Positions 1 through 9,109 of a stretch of 51,078 nt of DNA are shown in pieces (the first letter of the stretch is position 1; every line of letters begins with the position of its first letter). Source of the DNA: an uncultured Sphingobacteriaceae bacterium (lineage in GTDB: Bacteria > Bacteroidota > Bacteroidia > Sphingobacteriales > Sphingobacteriaceae); contig CAMPKC010000030.1 of assembly GCA_946887045.1 (NCBI GenBank), forward strand, positions 1-51,078. Direction: 5' to 3'. A program made the translations under genes and the position numbers. Below the pieces are notes generated by a model. It worked only from the letters and a program-made list of their open reading frames with translations, made no database searches and was not told where the DNA came from.

Positions 1-71
1 AGAATTTTGTTAAGCGTTTAACTCAGGCATTTGAAGATTTGAATTGCATCAATGCAAACGACAAGCTTTAA
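1..71 (+). CDS. C-terminal end of an unidentified gene (partial)
   Basis: From base 3 one plus-strand frame is open to a TAA at 69-71 and encodes about 22 residues (NFVKRLTQAFEDLNCINAND...). The other plus frames stop within the first 20 or so bases. The composition resembles the end of a real protein, and a strong hairpin at 90-125 follows the stop, as expected at a gene end. The fragment is too short to identify. It could also be chance. Confidence 0.35.
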   Translation, partial: NFVKRLTQAFEDLNCINANDKL

Positions 72-89
72 GCTTTAAAGTTGATACTT

Positions 90-125
90 ATAGCAGTTGC
101 TCTTCTCCAGAAAAGCAACTGCTAT
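90..125 (+). terminator. Strong hairpin, possible terminator of the upstream gene
   Basis: Arms 90-101 and 114-125 are a perfect 12-base inverted repeat (ATAGCAGTTGCT and its complement). The 12-base loop can itself form TTCT/AGAA. It lies 19 bases after the stop of the partial gene. No long T run follows, so intrinsic termination is uncertain. Bases 126-300 hold nothing else I can support. Confidence 0.4.
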
Positions 126-307
126 TTAATGTCTGCTATTTATTCCGAATATTTGAAGCCCTATGTTTCTTGTTAGGTGAGAGTGATTTAATTATTACAA
201 TCAATATCAGTAGCCTTGAGGAAAATATCCTTATCCAAAAGAGAATGTTTGTCTAAAACGATTAACGCTTAGCGATTACCGCCGATCCTTTATATAAACA
301 TGGTCGC

Positions 308-898
308 TTATTCCTCCGGTTCTACCTCCATCAACGTTTTCTCGATGCGGGTATCAGGAATAATCCATATGATTGCGACGATAACATAAATTGCAAGGCT
401 TACCCATGCGTTTACTAAAGCCATTAACATGGCCGATAGATAAAGAGCCAGTGATATTTTCCCCTTAGTATCCTTGCCGATAGCTTTACCTAATATAGAT
501 TCAGCACCATGATGCTTGATTAATAACTTAGCTAGTATTGTATAGGCGAGGGCATTCATGAAAAGAACAAATCCATAGAAGGCAATCGGCCACTTTGTGA
601 AATGATTTTCTCCCATCCAACCGGTAACGAAAGGAATTAAAGAAAGCCAAAAAAGAAGGTGCATGTTTGCCCATAAAATTTTACCGTTAATCGTCTTTGC
701 CGCATGCATCATATGATGATGATTATTCCAATAAATCCCAATGTAGATGAAGCTGAGAACATAACTTAAAAAAACCGGAAACAATGGTTTTAATGCTGCA
801 ATTGTATTATCATGGGGAATTTTCATTTCAAGTACCATGATGGTTATAATTATAGCAATTACACCATCACTAAATGCTTCAACTCTTCCTTTTTTCAT
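308..898 (-). CDS. TMEM175-family (DUF1211) integral membrane protein, putative potassium channel
   Basis: The 196-residue protein starts MKKGRVEAFSDGVIAIIITI. The R-x-x-AFSDGV(I)AI signature on the first helix marks the TMEM175/DUF1211 family, whose bacterial members form tetrameric potassium-selective pores with hydrophobic gating residues on helix 1. About five or six hydrophobic helices can be read (roughly 8-25, 38-60, 75-95, 105-125, 150-185), which fits one bacterial TMEM175 subunit. A His-rich stretch (NNHHHMMHAA) sits near residue 60, a region often His-rich in the family. The gene stands alone on the minus strand, 108 bases downstream of the recA stop and behind recA's terminator, so it probably has its own promoter. 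The family call is strong. The ion specificity is family knowledge only. Confidence 0.85.
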   Translation of the reverse strand: MKKGRVEAFSDGVIAIIITIMVLEMKIPHDNTIAALKPLFPVFLSYVLSFIYIGIYWNNHHHMMHAAKTINGKILWANMHLLFWLSLIPFVTGWMGENHFTKWPIAFYGFVLFMNALAYTILAKLLIKHHGAESILGKAIGKDTKGKISLALYLSAMLMALVNAWVSLAIYVIVAIIWIIPDTRIEKTLMEVEPEE

Positions 899-959
899 AA
901 TATTAAAACTCGTACTCTTGAATAATTAGTTAGATACAGTTTACGGATTTGTCTTTTAC

Positions 960-985
960 AAAAAAATCCAGGCTATGGCCTGGAT
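960..985 (-). terminator. Rho-independent terminator of recA
   Basis: Read on the minus strand, an 8-bp perfect stem (ATCCAGGC/GCCTGGAT, arms 978-985 and 966-973) with a 4-base loop is followed by at least six T residues. It starts about 20 bases past the recA stop. Confidence 0.9.
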
Positions 986-1006
986 CGTTTTAATTTTTAT
1001 GTCTTT

Positions 1007-2026
1007 TTAATCTCTTCCCAAAACTTCTTCAAGTTTTTCACCTGTAACGGTCTCCCTGATCTTGGTCTCCAATTCCTCCATAAGTTCAGGATTATCCAAA
1101 ATGAGTTGTTTTACCGCGTCACGACCCTGACCTAGTTTGGTGTCATTATAACTAAACCATGAACCTGATTTACGTATAATTTCAAAATCGACCCCCAAGT
1201 CGATTATCTCACCGACTTTTGAAATACCCTGACCAAACATGATGTCAAATTCCGCAATGCGGAAAGGTGGAGCAACTTTATTTTTTACAACTTTTACTTT
1301 AACCCGGTTACCAGAAACTTCATCACTGTCTTTTATTTGCGAGGTTCTTCTAATATCCAGACGTACAGAAGCATAGAATTTGAGTGCATTACCACCGGTT
1401 GTTGTTTCCGGATTGCCAAACATTACACCAATCTTTTCACGCAACTGGTTAATGAAGATACAGCAACAGCCTGTTTTTGCAATTGTCCCGGTTAGCTTGC
1501 GTAAAGCCTGTGACATTAAACGGGCCTGTAATCCCATTTTTGAGTCACCCATCTCACCTTCTATTTCCGCTTTGGGAACTAAGGCTGCTACCGAGTCAAT
1601 TACGATTATATCTATAGCTCCAGAGCGAATCAGGTTGTCCGCAATTTCTAAAGCCTGCTCACCATTATCAGGTTGAGAGATCAAAAGATTCTCAATGTCA
1701 ACGCCGAGTTTTTTAGCATAATATTTGTCGAACGCATGCTCCGCATCAATAAATGCTGCGATGCCTCCTTTTTTCTGAGCTTCGGCAATAGCGTGAATTG
1801 CTAAGGTGGTTTTTCCTGACGATTCCGGGCCGTAAATCTCGATTACACGACCTTTAGGCAGTCCACCTATACCTAAAGCTATATCGAGGGTTAAAGACCC
1901 GGTCGAGATAGCATCAGTTTTTTCAACAGCAGTATCACCAAGCTTCATGATGGTGCCTTTACCGTATGATTTTTCTAGTTTATCAAGAGTAAGCTGTAGT
2001 GCTTTTAATTTATCTGCGTTGCTCAT
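1007..2026 (-). CDS. recA: Recombinase RecA
   Basis: RecA forms ATP-dependent filaments on single-stranded DNA, catalyses strand exchange in recombination and repair, and stimulates LexA-type autocleavage where that exists. The 339-residue protein is of usual length. It has the Walker A motif GPESSGKT at 66-73, the Walker B region [20 protein letters not shown] and the DNA-binding loop region [19 protein letters not shown]. The start ATG at 2026 gives the normal short N-terminus ([11 protein letters not shown]...). It is the last gene of a minus-strand series (sigma factor, small protein, nth, recA) but is 85 bases from nth, enough for its own promoter; a TACATTCG sequence on the minus strand (2046-2053) is close to the -7 consensus. 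The terminator at 960-985 ends it. Confidence 0.99.
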   Translation of the reverse strand: MSNADKLKALQLTLDKLEKSYGKGTIMKLGDTAVEKTDAISTGSLTLDIALGIGGLPKGRVIEIYGPESSGKTTLAIHAIAEAQKKGGIAAFIDAEHAFDKYYAKKLGVDIENLLISQPDNGEQALEIADNLIRSGAIDIIVIDSVAALVPKAEIEGEMGDSKMGLQARLMSQALRKLTGTIAKTGCCCIFINQLREKIGVMFGNPETTTGGNALKFYASVRLDIRRTSQIKDSDEVSGNRVKVKVVKNKVAPPFRIAEFDIMFGQGISKVGEIIDLGVDFEIIRKSGSWFSYNDTKLGQGRDAVKQLILDNPELMEELETKIRETVTGEKLEEVLGRD

Positions 2027-2061
2027 TTTTTTAGTTTGTCAATTGCGAATGTAGGATTTAA

Positions 2062-2101
2062 ATGCAAAATGCTAAAATTTTTATCAATTTTTATTTTGCA
2101 T
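2062..2101. repeat. Inverted repeat between nth and recA
   Basis: ATGCAAAAT (2062-2070) is repeated inverted as ATTTTGCAT (2093-2101) across an AT-rich 22-base spacer. It lies between the nth stop and the recA start. It could be a weak terminator for nth or an operator for recA. I recognise no known SOS box. Confidence 0.35.
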
Positions 2102-2111
2102 CTTTTTAAAT

Positions 2112-2867
2112 TTATTCTTTTACTTCGAATTTCTTTAGCACTGTTGAAAGTTTATTGGCTTTTTTACGGGCTTTCAGCGCTTTATCTTTTTTACGCTCTG
2201 CTACGGCCGCTTTAGTCAGGGCAGTGGCAGTCTGCTGATATTCATAGTATTTGCAAAACCATGATATTGGACATATTTCGCATTTTGGTCTTCTGGCCTG
2301 ACAAATATAGCGGCCGTGTAAAATGAGCCAATGATGTGCGTGTCGGATGGTGTCTTGTGGCAGGTATTTTATTAATTGTTTTTCAACTGCAAGTGGGGTG
2401 GTAGCATTCCTGGTCAAACCCAAGCGATTTGCCACTCTGAAAACGTGTGTGTCAACAGCTAACGCCGGTGCTTCAAACACAATGGATGTAATAACATTAG
2501 CCGTTTTTCTTCCAACTCCCGGTAAGGTTTGTAAGTCATCCATCGAAGAGGGGACCTCACCATTAAACTTTTCCACTAGCAGCTTTGCCATGCCAACAAG
2601 GTGTTTTGACTTGTTGTTAGGGTAGCTCACCGAACGAATATATTCAAATACCTCTTCTGGGCTTGCTTTTGCGAGGGTAAAGGCATCAGGATATTTTTCG
2701 AAAAGTGCTGGAGTTATTTGATTGATTCGCTTGTCGGTACATTGGGCCGATAAAATCACTGCTACCAAAAGTTGGTAGGGATTATTGTATTCGAGTTCTG
2801 TTTGTGCATCGGGCTGGTGTGTAGAAAAATACTCTACAAAAGCTTTAAAACGATCTTGTTTAAGCAT
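2112..2867 (-). CDS. nth: Endonuclease III (DNA glycosylase/AP lyase)
   Basis: Bifunctional base-excision repair enzyme that removes oxidised pyrimidines and cuts abasic sites. Counting from the ATG at 2867 (251 aa), the helix-hairpin-helix TLPGVGRKTANV carries the catalytic Lys121 and the catalytic Asp is D139 in VDTHVFRVANRLG. The four iron-sulfur cysteines C189, C196, C199 and C205 have the exact C-x6-C-x2-C-x5-C spacing. A Lys/Ala-rich tail of about 40 residues extends beyond the cluster, making the protein longer than the roughly 210-residue E. coli enzyme. An in-frame ATG at 2882 would add five residues (MLLLC). I prefer 2867 because MLKQDRF begins like relatives. Its placement between a sigma gene and recA makes a small DNA-repair neighbourhood. 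Confidence 0.96.
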   Translation of the reverse strand: MLKQDRFKAFVEYFSTHQPDAQTELEYNNPYQLLVAVILSAQCTDKRINQITPALFEKYPDAFTLAKASPEEVFEYIRSVSYPNNKSKHLVGMAKLLVEKFNGEVPSSMDDLQTLPGVGRKTANVITSIVFEAPALAVDTHVFRVANRLGLTRNATTPLAVEKQLIKYLPQDTIRHAHHWLILHGRYICQARRPKCEICPISWFCKYYEYQQTATALTKAAVAERKKDKALKARKKANKLSTVLKKFEVKE

Positions 2868-2929
2868 GCACAAAAGTAACATTAGCCGTCTTTAGTTAAA
2901 AGACAGCTGAAAACAAATAAAACAAGTTT

Positions 2930-3124
2930 TTATAATGTCTTAGAGTGGTTAAGAATCTGTTCTATAGCCTGCGGTGATGGATCGAAAGAAATTTGGTTTA
3001 ACTCTTCCTTTATAGAATTGTAGAATATCTCATCGTCTTCACTTAAAGCGGAGATAGAAGTCGTGTTTATTCCTCTTAGCGGGAATAAATTAAACTCAGA
3101 ATCAGTGGTAGAAGTTTGTAACAT
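2930..3124 (-). CDS. Small conserved-looking protein downstream of the ECF sigma gene
   Basis: This 64-residue acidic protein starts MLQTSTTDSEFNLFPLRG and ends QAIEQILNHSKTL. A TTG two codons upstream is also possible, but the ATG at 3124 is the better start. It has no membrane segment, signal peptide or cysteine pair. The C-terminus (P-S-x-x-A-I-x-x-I-L-x-x-S-K) resembles tails I associate with short Bacteroidota proteins. It lies in the same direction 93 bases downstream of the sigma factor, so co-transcription is likely. A regulator or anti-sigma-like partner is a guess from position only. A long inverted repeat (3127-3180) lies immediately upstream of its start codon. Confidence 0.6.
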   Translation of the reverse strand: MLQTSTTDSEFNLFPLRGINTTSISALSEDDEIFYNSIKEELNQISFDPSPQAIEQILNHSKTL

Positions 3125-3126
3125 AA

Positions 3127-3180
3127 GCAATGCCGTTAATTGTTTCGGTGACGTTTAATATACCAATTAAACGGCATTGC
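3127..3180 (-). promoter_or_regulatory. Long inverted repeat next to the start codon of the small protein
   Basis: Arms 3127-3142 and 3164-3180 pair over 16 bp with one bulged base (GCAATGCCGTT-AATTG against its complement) around a 21-base loop. On the minus-strand mRNA the hairpin would end two bases before the ATG at 3124 and would bury the ribosome-landing region. No T run follows, so it does not look like a plain terminator. A translational control hairpin or a processing site between sigma gene and small gene is possible. Confidence 0.6.
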
Positions 3181-3217
3181 AAACCTAATATTTTACAATA
3201 AGTTTCTTTTTTTGAAA

Positions 3218-3805
3218 CTAGTTGATTTTCAGGCTCATTTCTTTTGTTTGCATCATCTTTCGAAGGTTGTTCAATGCATAACGCATCCGTCCAAGCGCGG
3301 TATTAATGCTTACTTGGGTAATATCAGCGATTTCTTTGAAGCTTAAATCTCCGTAATGACGCATAATCAAAACCTCTTTTTGCTCTTCCGGTAATAACTG
3401 GATGAGTGTCTTCAGATCTTTATGGGTCTGATCTCTTATCATCTTGTCTTCAATGCTTTCATCATAAAAGCCAAGCACATCAAAAATGTCAAAACCATCG
3501 CCACTGGTAATAACCGGTGTGCGTTTTTCCTTGCGGAAATGGTCGATCACTAAGTTGTGTGCTATTCGAAGTACCCAGGGTAAAAACTTACCCTCCTCAT
3601 TATACTTACCCGCTTTTAAAGTGTTAACCACTTTAATGAAAGTATCCTGAAAAATGTCTTCTGCTAAATACTGGTCCTTAACCAGCATATATATAGATGT
3701 ATAAACTTTGGATTTGTGTCTGCGAATCAGCTCTTCCAAACATGTCTCTTGACCCGTTATGTACAAATGTACTAACTCGTGGTCGTTCTTTTCCTGAAGC
3801 TTCAT
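3218..3805 (-). CDS. RNA polymerase sigma factor, sigma-70/ECF type
   Basis: The 195-residue protein has only regions 2 and 4, as in ECF sigma factors. Region 2 is about 15-90 (DQYLAEDIFQDTFIKV, then GKFLPWVLRIAHNLVIDHFR). Region 4 is about 125-185 (LPEEQKEVLIMRHYGDLSFK, then EIADITQVSINTALGRMRYA). An upstream ATG at 3835 is possible. I chose 3805 because MKLQEKNDHELVHLY matches where this group of Bacteroidota sigma factors begins, and an AGGAG lies just ahead. No classical membrane anti-sigma gene adjoins it; the next gene is the 64-residue protein. A consensus promoter lies at 3926-3956, giving a leader of roughly 110 bases. It is divergent from uvrA. The regulon cannot be read from this window. 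Confidence 0.95.
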   Translation of the reverse strand: MKLQEKNDHELVHLYITGQETCLEELIRRHKSKVYTSIYMLVKDQYLAEDIFQDTFIKVVNTLKAGKYNEEGKFLPWVLRIAHNLVIDHFRKEKRTPVITSGDGFDIFDVLGFYDESIEDKMIRDQTHKDLKTLIQLLPEEQKEVLIMRHYGDLSFKEIADITQVSINTALGRMRYALNNLRKMMQTKEMSLKIN

Positions 3806-3925
3806 AGGACTCCTATTTAAATTCCCCTTAATCAATTGTAAGTAATAAAGTTATTTAAGTAGAGTTGTATCTATAAGCTTCTCCTTTTAGTTTAAATTGT
3901 GATAAGTGTGTGCAGTGTGTATTAT

Positions 3926-3956
3926 CAAATATAAGCAAATATATTGTATGTACAAA
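3926..3956 (-). promoter_or_regulatory. Consensus promoter of the sigma-factor gene
   Basis: On the minus strand TTTG (3953-3956), a spacer of exactly 19 bases and TATATTTG (3926-3933) match the Bacteroidota -33/-7 consensus TTTG-N19-TAnnTTTG. A second TATATTTG (3936-3943) lies 10 bases upstream, so two start points are possible. Confidence 0.7.
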
Positions 3957-3990
3957 CATTTATTTTAAAAAAATTTACACTAATTGGTAG

Positions 3991-3998
3991 TATTTTTG
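3991..3998 (+). promoter_or_regulatory. -7 promoter element of uvrA
   Basis: TATTTTTG matches TAnnTTTG. It predicts transcription from about 4005. This supports the uvrA start at 4064 and argues against translation from the far upstream codon at 3944. No good -33 TTTG is seen at the expected distance. Confidence 0.5.
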
Positions 3999-4063
3999 GT
4001 GCGCAAACAATCCGTATAAATTCTCTTTTGTTTTATATACGAGAAAAAGTTCAGTTAGGTTTC

Positions 4064-6868
4064 ATGAGTGTAGAATCAGAAAAAGATCCCAGGAAATATA
4101 TAATCATAAAAGGCGCCAGAGTTCATAATCTTAAGAATATTGATGTTGCCATACCTAAGAACAAGCTGGTGGTAATTACTGGTATGTCGGGTTCGGGAAA
4201 GTCATCGCTGGCGTTCGACACTTTATATGCCGAGGGGCAGCGCAGGTATGTAGAAAGTTTATCGTCCTACGCACGGCAGTTCATGGGGCGGATGAATAAA
4301 CCTGACGTTGACTATATAAAAGGAATTGCGCCGGCTATTGCTATCGAGCAAAAGGTAATAACGAGTAATCCAAGATCAACTGTTGGAACTTCTACCGAAA
4401 TTTACGACTACTTAAAACTTCTGTTTTCGAGGATTGGGAAAACGTATTCACCTGTTTCTGGGCTTGAAGTAAAAAAAGACTCAGTAACAACTGTTGTAAA
4501 CTTTATATCGGCTTTGCCCGAGGAAACGTCTGTAACTATTTTTTGTCCTCTTCATCCACACAGTAACAGAACGGTAAAGGAGGAATTAGCAGTTCTGTTA
4601 CAAAAAGGTTTTCTAAGAGTTTATTTTCATGATAAGCTTTCAAAGATCGAAGATTTATTGGAAGAGGATTCTATAAAAAACGATAAATTAACTGATTCGA
4701 ATGTTCTGAAGATTGTAATCGACCGTATATCAGTTAACCAGGAAGAGGAGACGATAAGCCGCATTGCAGACTCTGTTCAAACAGCTTTTTTTGAAGGTAA
4801 AGGCGATTGTTATGTCGAAGAGAATGGTACCAGCCATTTCTTTTGCGATCGGTTTGAACTTGACGATATTCGCTTTGAGGAGCCAACTCCTAATTTTTTC
4901 AGCTTTAATAACCCCTATGGCGCCTGCAAACGATGTGAAGGGTATGGAAAAGTTATTGGTATAGACGAAGATTTAGTTATCCCTGATAAGAATAAATCAG
5001 TGTATGACGGAGCTATCGCACCATGGCGCGGAGAAAAAATGCGTGAGTGGCTGGATGTATTGCTAAAGAATGCTTTAAAATTCGACTTTCCCGTTCATCG
5101 GTCTGTTAACCATTTAAGCGATGATCAAAAACAATTGTTATGGACGGGAAATAAATACTTTCGGGGACTGGATGAGTTTTTTAAACACCTTGAAGAGCAG
5201 ACCTATAAAATTCAGTATCGCGTAATGCTTTCGCGCTACCGCGGAAAAACTAATTGTCCAGAATGTAAAGGCAGCAGACTGCGAAAGGATGCTACTTACG
5301 TGAAAATTAACGGTCAATCGATTACTGACATCGTTCTTATGCCACTGGATAAGGCGAGGGAGTTTTTTCAAAATCTGAATCTCGGGGAAAATGAAACCAA
5401 AATAGCAAAACGTTTGCTGGCTGAAATAAGTAACAGGATAGGGTTTTTAAACGACGTTGGCTTAAGCTATCTTACTTTGAACCGTCTTTCTAATACTTTG
5501 TCGGGTGGTGAGTCTCAACGCATTAATCTTGCTACTTCTTTAGGGAGTTCATTGGTTGGGTCAGTTTATGTATTAGATGAGCCCAGTATTGGGCTGCATC
5601 CGCGGGATACCCAAAAGCTAATCGGGGTGCTGAAATCTTTAAGAGATGTTGGAAATACAGTATTAGTAGTTGAACACGAAGAAGAGATTATGAATGCTGC
5701 AGATTACCTTATTGATATCGGTCCTGCGGCCGGAACTCACGGCGGAAACCTGATGTTTACAGGTAACTATGAAGAAATTATTAAAGATAAAAATAGTCTT
5801 ACCGGTCAATATCTGAGCGGAAGGGAACAAATTGACATCCCTTTTAGCAGAAGAAAATGGAATGATTTTATAGAGGTAAAAGGCGCCAGAGAGAATAACC
5901 TCCAGAATATTGATGTTAAATTTCCCCTTAATGTATTTACTTGCGTTACAGGAGTTTCTGGTTCCGGTAAAACTTCATTGGTGAAACGAATTTTACAGCC
6001 TGCAATTCAAAAAGCAATTGGCCACTATTCCGGCGAGCAGACCGGTGCGTATAGTGAACTTACCGGCGATTTTAATAAAATCGAGCAAGTAGAGCTGGTT
6101 GATCAAAATCCGATTGGAAGGTCGTCCCGTTCGAACCCGGTGACCTATGTTAAGGCCTGGGATGAGATCCGTAATCTTTATGCATCACAGCCATCCGCAA
6201 AAGCGGCGGGATTAAAACCTGCTGCATTTTCTTTTAATGTCGAAGGTGGGCGGTGTGATGTTTGTCAGGGCGAAGGCGAGGTAAAGATTGAAATGCAATT
6301 TATGGCAGATATTTATCTGAAATGTGAGGCCTGCGATGGAAAACGCTTTAAGCAACATGTTTTGGATATCACCTATCAGGAGAAGACAGTTTCTGAAGTT
6401 TTAGATCTAACTATTGATGAAGCGATCGATTTTTTTAAAAATGAGTCTAAGATTATCGCCAAAATGCAGCCCTTGGCCGATGTCGGACTAGGGTATGTCC
6501 ATTTAGGGCAATCGTCTAACACTCTTTCGGGCGGCGAAGCCCAACGGATAAAACTGGCTTCATTTCTTATCAAAGGGAATAATAGCCATAAAACACTATT
6601 TATATTCGACGAGCCGACCACCGGCTTGCATTTTCATGATATCAAAAAATTATTGAAATCTTTTAATGCTTTGTTAGACCAGGGTAATACAATTTTGGTT
6701 ATCGAACACAATATGGATGTGATTAAATGTGCTGATTGGGTGATAGATATTGGTCCTGAAGGAGGAGACAGAGGTGGAAAACTTATGTTTGAAGGTGTTC
6801 CTGAAGATTTGATTGAAAAAGAAGAATCATATACCGGACAGTTTTTGAAGACTCATTTTAAAAAATAA
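4064..6868 (+). CDS. uvrA: UvrABC excinuclease subunit A
   Basis: DNA-damage recognition ATPase of nucleotide excision repair, which loads UvrB onto lesions. The 934 residues from the ATG at 4064 are of normal UvrA length. The first ABC half has Walker [10 protein letters not shown] at 40-48 and a signature [13 protein letters not shown]. The second half has GVSGSGKTS and [13 protein letters not shown]. The C-terminal zinc module is intact ([11 protein letters not shown] and [10 protein letters not shown]). At the first zinc site only the second Cys pair is clear (ACKRCEGYG); the usual CPxC partner is replaced by [10 protein letters not shown], a variant I associate with Bacteroidota UvrA. 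The open frame extends upstream to 3944, but those residues are unlike UvrA and overlap the promoter. It is divergent from the sigma factor. Confidence 0.98.
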   Translation: MSVESEKDPRKYIIIKGARVHNLKNIDVAIPKNKLVVITGMSGSGKSSLAFDTLYAEGQRRYVESLSSYARQFMGRMNKPDVDYIKGIAPAIAIEQKVITSNPRSTVGTSTEIYDYLKLLFSRIGKTYSPVSGLEVKKDSVTTVVNFISALPEETSVTIFCPLHPHSNRTVKEELAVLLQKGFLRVYFHDKLSKIEDLLEEDSIKNDKLTDSNVLKIVIDRISVNQEEETISRIADSVQTAFFEGKGDCYVEENGTSHFFCDRFELDDIRFEEPTPNFFSFNNPYGACKRCEGYGKVIGIDEDLVIPDKNKSVYDGAIAPWRGEKMREWLDVLLKNALKFDFPVHRSVNHLSDDQKQLLWTGNKYFRGLDEFFKHLEEQTYKIQYRVMLSRYRGKTNCPECKGSRLRKDATYVKINGQSITDIVLMPLDKAREFFQNLNLGENETKIAKRLLAEISNRIGFLNDVGLSYLTLNRLSNTLSGGESQRINLATSLGSSLVGSVYVLDEPSIGLHPRDTQKLIGVLKSLRDVGNTVLVVEHEEEIMNAADYLIDIGPAAGTHGGNLMFTGNYEEIIKDKNSLTGQYLSGREQIDIPFSRRKWNDFIEVKGARENNLQNIDVKFPLNVFTCVTGVSGSGKTSLVKRILQPAIQKAIGHYSGEQTGAYSELTGDFNKIEQVELVDQNPIGRSSRSNPVTYVKAWDEIRNLYASQPSAKAAGLKPAAFSFNVEGGRCDVCQGEGEVKIEMQFMADIYLKCEACDGKRFKQHVLDITYQEKTVSEVLDLTIDEAIDFFKNESKIIAKMQPLADVGLGYVHLGQSSNTLSGGEAQRIKLASFLIKGNNSHKTLFIFDEPTTGLHFHDIKKLLKSFNALLDQGNTILVIEHNMDVIKCADWVIDIGPEGGDRGGKLMFEGVPEDLIEKEESYTGQFLKTHFKK

Positions 6869-6934
6869 AAAGGGTATCCTACTTATCATATATACTTTGT
6901 ATTTTTGGGCGCAGATCACCTTATTTAAGCCCTA

Positions 6935-7879
6935 ATGGAGATAAACACGATAGAAGAGCCGGAAATAATAGTTCAGGAAGACCCGATTATATCGCAACCT
7001 CAACTTCGTAAAACAAAGCGATTACTCACAGTAGCTTCTATGTGTCTTATTGTTATAGCGATCATAGTATTATGGGTGTTTGTTCCGTCCTTCAAAGCGT
7101 ATTTTTCCGATGTTCCCACTAATTTTTATTATTTCCTGATAGCCGGTTTCATTTTTGCAATGATAGACGGTGCAATAGGTATGTCGTACGGTGTTACTTC
7201 TACCACATTCAGTTTGTCTATGGGAATTCCACCCGCTTCCGCCAGTACAGCTGTGCATCTGTCAGAGATACTCAGTAACGGAATTGCAGGGCTAATGCAT
7301 TACAAAATGGGTAATGTAAACATGAAGCTTTTTAAGATGCTGGTAATTCCAGGCATTATTGGAGCCATGATTGGGGCATTTCTGTTATCTTCATTGGAGC
7401 ATTATAGCAATTATACTAAACCGGCTATTTCTTTATACACGCTGATTCTGGGAACGGTGATTCTGTCAAAGGCATTTAATCTTAAAAGAAAAAAGGGCGA
7501 GGTGAAAAAGAAAATTAAAAATATAACTGCCCTCGGCTTTGGAGGAGGATTAATTGACGCTGTTGGCGGAGGTGGCTGGGGATCGATTGTACTTTCGACC
7601 TTAATTGCGGGTGGACGACACGCTCGATTTTCCTTAGGTTCGGTTAAAGCTTCCAGATTTTTTGTGGCCTTTATGAGTTCATTGACATTTATCACCATGT
7701 TGAAAGGCCTTCATTGGGAAGCGATTGGGGGGCTGGTTATTGGAAGCGCAATTGCTTCGCCGATTGCAGCGCGGGTTTCGAACCGTATTTCGGCCAAGAG
7801 TATTATGGTAGCTGTTGGAATAATTGTTATCCTGGTAAGCTTGAAAAGTATTCTGACGTTTTTATTTAAGATGATATAG
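6935..7879 (+). CDS. TSUP (TauE/SafE) family sulfite/sulfur-compound permease
   Basis: The 314-residue membrane protein has about 30 cytosolic residues, then roughly eight hydrophobic segments (about 30-52, 65-85, 88-105, 135-152, 160-178, 198-220, 235-280 and 290-312). The repeated G-rich elements IAGFIFAMIDGAIGMSYG and FGGGLIDAVGGGGWGSIV are typical of the two halves of TauE/SafE permeases, which export sulfite or organosulfonates or import sulfur compounds. It lies 66 bases after uvrA and 60 bases before a homocysteine-forming sulfhydrylase followed by an OsmC protein, so a sulfur role is supported by context. The substrate cannot be read from sequence. Confidence 0.9.
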   Translation: MEINTIEEPEIIVQEDPIISQPQLRKTKRLLTVASMCLIVIAIIVLWVFVPSFKAYFSDVPTNFYYFLIAGFIFAMIDGAIGMSYGVTSTTFSLSMGIPPASASTAVHLSEILSNGIAGLMHYKMGNVNMKLFKMLVIPGIIGAMIGAFLLSSLEHYSNYTKPAISLYTLILGTVILSKAFNLKRKKGEVKKKIKNITALGFGGGLIDAVGGGGWGSIVLSTLIAGGRHARFSLGSVKASRFFVAFMSSLTFITMLKGLHWEAIGGLVIGSAIASPIAARVSNRISAKSIMVAVGIIVILVSLKSILTFLFKMI

Positions 7880-7924
7880 CCTTCTCCTTCATCTTTTTGA
7901 CACAATTTTTACCCTAATCTTCCG

Positions 7925-7932
7925 TAAGTTTG
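7925..7932 (+). promoter_or_regulatory. -7 promoter element of the sulfhydrylase gene
   Basis: TAAGTTTG fits TAnnTTTG and ends only seven bases before the ATG at 7940. If used, the transcript would begin at or within a base or two of the start codon. Confidence 0.55.
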
Positions 7933-7939
7933 CTTCCTG

Positions 7940-9109
7940 ATGAAAGAACAATCCAAACTAATACGTAAACAGGCACCGCGTAGCCAAAACAGGGAACATT
8001 CGGTTCCTTTATACCTTACTTCAAGCTTTATCTTTGATGACGCAGAGCAGGGAAGGGCTATTTTCGCGGATGAAATTCAAGGCAATATTTATTCCCGTTA
8101 TTCTAATCCGAATACATCTGAGTTTATAGATAAAGTGTGCGAACTCGAAGGTGCCGAAGCGGGATTAGCATTCTCTTCGGGTATGGCCGGTGTTTTTGCA
8201 TCACTTGCAGGTCTGCTGAAAAGCGGTGATCACATCCTGGCTTGCCGTTCAATATTTGGTTCCACTCATCAGTTACTAAATCAATTGTTTCCTCGCTGGG
8301 GAATTACATACACCTACGTGGACGCTTCAAAGCCGGAGGAGTGGGAAGCTGCAATAAGGCCGGAAACCAAAATGATCTTTTTGGAAACGCCATCAAATCC
8401 AGGTTTGGAATTAGTAGATCTGGAATGGCTTTGCGGACTCAAAAAGAAACATCCGAACATTATTATAAATGTAGATAACTGTTTTGCTACCCCTTATCTG
8501 CAAAAGCCTATACAATATGGAGTTGACCTTGTGAGTCATTCTGCTACTAAATACTTCGACGGACAAGGTCGTGTTTTGGGTGGTGTAGTGGTTGGAAGGG
8601 CCGATCTGATGAAAGAATTGATGTTCTTTATCCGCCATACGGGGCCCGCTATGTCGGCATTTAATGCCTGGATTTTTTCTAAAAGCTTAGAAACGCTTAC
8701 TATTCGCATGGATCGTCATTGCAGTTCAGCGTTGAAGCTAGCCGAAATGTTAGAGCAACATTCTGAAGTAGAGCAGGTTCGATATCCTCATTTACCTTCG
8801 CATCCTCAATATGAGTTGGCAAAACGACAAATGAAACAGGGTGGAGGAATTGTTACTTTTAACATAAAAGGGGGTTTTGAACGCGCAAAGAAATTTCTTG
8901 ATGCTTTAGAAATGATCTTAATTTCATCAAATTTAGGCGATTCAAGATCGATTGCAACGCATCCGGCTTCCACAACACATTCTAAACTGAGTGAAGAAGA
9001 GCGTCAGGCAATTGGAATTCAGCCGGGAAGTATTCGTATTTCTGTCGGGCTCGAGGACGCAGAGGACATTCTTAATGATATTAAACACGCCTTAGATAAT
9101 TCAAAATGA
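7940..9109 (+). CDS. metZ: O-succinylhomoserine sulfhydrylase-like PLP enzyme
   Basis: A Cys/Met-metabolism PLP enzyme of 389 residues. MetZ-type enzymes convert an activated homoserine (O-succinyl or O-acetyl) plus sulfide to homocysteine for methionine synthesis. The Schiff-base lysine is K204 in SHSATKYFDGQGRVLGG. The substrate and cofactor loop YSRYSNPNTSEF (51-62) and the PLP ring-stacking region SSGMAGVFASLAG (79-91) are present. The sequence resembles MetZ more than cystathionine gamma-synthase or beta-lyase, but these relatives share folds and the acyl specificity is not certain. The stop codon overlaps the start of the OsmC gene (ATGA), so translation is probably coupled. Confidence 0.88.
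   Translation: MKEQSKLIRKQAPRSQNREHSVPLYLTSSFIFDDAEQGRAIFADEIQGNIYSRYSNPNTSEFIDKVCELEGAEAGLAFSSGMAGVFASLAGLLKSGDHILACRSIFGSTHQLLNQLFPRWGITYTYVDASKPEEWEAAIRPETKMIFLETPSNPGLELVDLEWLCGLKKKHPNIIINVDNCFATPYLQKPIQYGVDLVSHSATKYFDGQGRVLGGVVVGRADLMKELMFFIRHTGPAMSAFNAWIFSKSLETLTIRMDRHCSSALKLAEMLEQHSEVEQVRYPHLPSHPQYELAKRQMKQGGGIVTFNIKGGFERAKKFLDALEMILISSNLGDSRSIATHPASTTHSKLSEEERQAIGIQPGSIRISVGLEDAEDILNDIKHALDNSK

Noticed and set aside
44..256. Plus-strand open frame of 70 codons
   Set aside because: It starts with TTG, overlaps the end of the likely upstream gene and runs through a perfect hairpin; composition is not protein-like.
3944..4063. N-terminal extension of UvrA by 40 residues
   Set aside because: Unlike known UvrA N-termini, and the -7 element at 3991-3998 lies inside it.
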